A DNA stretch of 64,000 nucleotides. It comes from CADEFX01 sp963806735. Its GTDB lineage: Bacteria > Pseudomonadota > Alphaproteobacteria > Rhizobiales > Hyphomicrobiaceae. Position numbers and translations under genes: made by a program. Below the pieces are notes generated by a model. That model searched no databases. It saw nothing but the letters and a program-made list of their open reading frames with translations, and was not told the DNA's origin. Where the stretch lies: the NCBI GenBank assembly GCA_963806735.1, contig CAWEBE010000076.1, positions 1-64,000 of the forward strand. The letters run 5' to 3'. How positions within the stretch are numbered: position 1 is the stretch's first letter; the number at the start of each line of letters is the position of its first letter. Shown piece after piece: positions 62,259 to 64,000 of the stretch.

Positions 62259-62903
62259 CTACTTCGACGTCTTCACCGGCTCCCACCCATCGAGGATGTA
62301 GAACTGGCGTTCCCAGACGTAGGTGACGAGGTGAAGCACATCGCGCCAAGTCAAATACACAACGGCCAGAAACATGGCGACGACCACGACCACGCAGAGG
62401 CCGAAGAGAACTGTGGCTAGCATGCCCGCGAGCGAGGAGCGCACCAGCGGGAGATCCAACTGGACGGAGTACTGCCGCATTCGGAGCGCGTAGAAGGTGC
62501 ACACTAGGGCGGACACGAACGTGGCCCCGCCGAGCATACCGGCTAGGAGCCGGGCGTTGCTGACGACGGGCAGACCGACCTTCTCGAGTGCGGCCTGCGA
62601 CACGGGGATGCCACTCTTCAGCAGGACGCTAAAGATCGCGGAGATCATGAAGGCGAGAAGCGCGCGCACCGCACGGTCCTCGTACTTGTCGGCTCGGTGT
62701 CGCAGGTATGCGTGCTCGAGTGCTCCCTCAGACAGGGAGGATGGATCCGATCTAGACCCACGATCTACGGGCGGAAGTACCTCGACCGCGGTCACCACGA
62801 CGGCTTGAGGTCTCGGCTGCTGCTCCACGACGAAGTCGAACGACAACTGCGCCGCGACGACCTGCGACTTGCCCTTCTTGGACGATCCTGCCTTCTTTGC
62901 CAT
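62259..62903 (-). CDS. Membrane protein of unknown function with Lys-rich N-terminus
   Basis: A 214-residue protein. A soluble basic start (MAKKAGSSKKGKSQVVAAQL) and a Pro/Ser-rich linker are followed by three hydrophobic helices (VRALLAFMISAIFSVLLKSG, LAGMLGGATFVSALVCTFYA, LATVLFGLCVVVVVAMFLAV) and an aromatic C-terminus (TYVWERQFYILDGWEPVKTS). The start at 62903 is chosen because MAKK... fits a typical start and the upstream codons differ in character. The gene is convergent with purC, 115 bases apart. I do not recognise the family. Confidence 0.7.
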   Translation of the reverse strand: MAKKAGSSKKGKSQVVAAQLSFDFVVEQQPRPQAVVVTAVEVLPPVDRGSRSDPSSLSEGALEHAYLRHRADKYEDRAVRALLAFMISAIFSVLLKSGIPVSQAALEKVGLPVVSNARLLAGMLGGATFVSALVCTFYALRMRQYSVQLDLPLVRSSLAGMLATVLFGLCVVVVVAMFLAVVYLTWRDVLHLVTYVWERQFYILDGWEPVKTSK

Positions 62904-63090
62904 GGCGCAGACCGAGGTCAGAACCGGTGCCGATTCGCAAGCCGCCGGGCGCAAATCCCGCTCACAGCGGTGGATGGACGGACTAGGGCACCCTTAGCTT
63001 AGGTTCAGTGCATGCGCAGGGCTGCGCTGACGCCGACCTGCCGCCGCAGCAGCACCGTAACTTCCTCGTGAGTCGAACCGAGGACGTGCA
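62904..63090. other. Intergenic region
   Basis: About 190 bases upstream of the minus-strand membrane protein and of the DUF763 remnant. No feature seen. Confidence 0.4.
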
Positions 63091-63231
63091 GTGACCCGCC
63101 GCACCGGCAGCGCTGACCTTCCCCTGCATGGTGGTCGCGTCTAGCTGAGCGCATGGCCGCGCTGGGCGCCGTCATCTGCCAAGTCGTCGTGCACCACTAC
63201 GGCCGGGATGAGTTCCTGCGGCGCCTGTCGC
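63091..63231 (+). pseudogene. DUF763 family protein, N-terminal remnant
   Basis: GTG 63091 reads TRRTGSADLPLHGGRV, exactly the opening of DUF763 proteins, then a TAG at 63136-63144 region ends this frame. The next family segment (AERMAALGAVICQVVVHHYG, RDEFLRRLS) follows in another frame up to about 63231 and then homology stops. DUF763 proteins have about 400 residues and unknown function. Only some 45 codons remain with an indel inside, so the gene is dead. Confidence 0.7.
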
Positions 63232-63369
63232 AGGCTGTTCGGACACGTGAACTGACCGGCCCAGCAACAACAAACATCCCACACCTGCTGCCACGCACGT
63301 CCGATCAGACCGACACGAGGGGTTGGACGACACGAGCGGCGCTACGTTTTGCGACAGCAGAATTGCCCT
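63232..63369. other. Intergenic region
   Basis: No feature recognised between the DUF763 remnant and the end of the DUF992 gene. Confidence 0.4.
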
Positions 63370-63906
63370 CTAACCCGACGCCGATTTCAACTTGAGTTCG
63401 ACGCCCAGGATTAGGAAACCTGTCGGCGCCGGTTTTTCAGTCGCACTGGCACTTCCCTCGCTCGCATCGGCCATGGAGTGCAACACAATGTCAGGATTGG
63501 CCTGCCCAATGAGTGGCGGTTTTTGATCGGCCGACTGAGAGGGGTCGTTTGCATAGGTCTGCTGTAGCGCCCCTGATGGCACCACCTCTGCCGACGCACT
63601 CTTGACGGACCAGATCAGGGTTCCTCTTTGATCTGCTGACATGCTGACGCCCTGCACCTTGCCGATGTACTCCTCATCTGCGCCAGCCCCTGGCTGGAAG
63701 GTGCAAAGCGCGTCGCGTGTCTGCCCTCCAGTCTCTGCGTCACCGGATGGGGCATCGGCCGGTTCTCCCAATACACAGGTGAGAACTCCGATTTCGACGT
63801 TGGCACTCTGGGCAACCGCCATGCACTTCAAACATGTCGTTAGCGTCACCGCCGCCAAGCACGTTCGCCACATAGAGGAGCCTCGCTTTCCGCGCCCGCT
63901 CGCCAT
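63370..63906 (-). CDS. DUF992 family secreted protein
   Basis: A 178-residue protein with a long basic signal peptide (MASGRGKRGSSMWRTC, then LAAVTLTTCLKCMAVAQS). The mature part starts ANVEIGVLTCVLGEPAD, typical of DUF992 proteins of rhizobia, and includes RDALCTFQPGAGADEEYIGK, VQGVSMSADQRGTLIWSVKS. The two Cys (TCVLG and LCTFQ) probably form a disulfide. Function is unknown; such proteins are periplasmic. The ATG at 63906 is preferred over 63873 because GAGGGGG lies seven bases ahead. Confidence 0.85.
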   Translation of the reverse strand: MASGRGKRGSSMWRTCLAAVTLTTCLKCMAVAQSANVEIGVLTCVLGEPADAPSGDAETGGQTRDALCTFQPGAGADEEYIGKVQGVSMSADQRGTLIWSVKSASAEVVPSGALQQTYANDPSQSADQKPPLIGQANPDIVLHSMADASEGSASATEKPAPTGFLILGVELKLKSASG

Positions 63907-64000
63907 CTCCGTCCCCCTCGAGACACTGAGCCCATTCTCATAAGCGAGCAACCGCATCCCACTGAGAGAGGGATGCGGGCCTTTTTCATTGGGTGCACTG

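Noticed and set aside
1..64000. CRISPR array, rRNA operon or replication origin
   Set aside because: No regularly spaced direct repeats, no rRNA sequence and no DnaA-box cluster were seen.

Overview
The window looks like a chromosome segment of an alphaproteobacterium of the Hyphomicrobiales (Rhizobiales) type, perhaps Bradyrhizobium- or Xanthobacter-related. The evidence is high-GC coding sequence, a CIRCE-controlled groESL operon, DUF1127, DUF992 and DUF6880 family proteins, an EcfG-type GGAAC-N17-CGTT promoter, and an abundance of TRAP, MmgE/PrpD and CaiB/BaiF genes. The genus cannot be fixed from the sequence alone.

Layout. 0-7.1 kb is a surface-polysaccharide island: a broken MsbA-like exporter, a methyltransferase, a WbsX-type glycosyltransferase, a frameshifted family 2 glycosyltransferase and rfbC-rfbB-rfbA for dTDP-4-keto-rhamnose; one copy of a palindromic repeat lies at each side of the forward-strand genes. 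7.6-14.3 kb is a catabolic set: a MetE-like methyltransferase, a D-glutamate-cyclase-like protein and a CaiB/BaiF CoA-transferase facing a three-gene TRAP transporter. 14.4-20.5 kb holds small membrane or secreted proteins, a LysR regulator, a TauE/SafE permease and a DUF1127 protein. 20.5-29 kb holds an RND efflux pair, a flavoprotein aromatic hydroxylase, a dead DUF6880 gene and a DHA2 drug exporter.

29-43 kb is the most coherent unit. It has a TcuA-like tricarballylate dehydrogenase, two MmgE/PrpD dehydratases, a PrpF-like isomerase, two periplasmic binding proteins, and a fused permease plus ATPase. Together they suggest uptake and oxidation of a tricarboxylic acid such as tricarballylate or aconitate, by a gene combination I do not recognise as described. 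43-47 kb mixes recombinase, amidohydrolase and flavin-oxidase remnants with an orphan molybdenum hydroxylase large subunit. 47.4-53.8 kb holds groES-groEL, a second MetE-like enzyme and an alanine-racemase-fold protein that lacks key catalytic residues; two related small genes sit at its edges in opposite orientation. 54-64 kb is a patchwork of small secreted and membrane proteins, a tRNA-Gly(UCC), a short ATP-dependent DNA ligase, purC, and remnants of an integrase and of DUF763.

A striking property of the whole window is decay or sequence error. About ten otherwise full-length genes, including groEL, carry exactly one single-base frameshift, and roughly seven more are true truncated remnants. 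Single-base indels in conserved genes may be assembly errors and should be checked before any gene is called dead.
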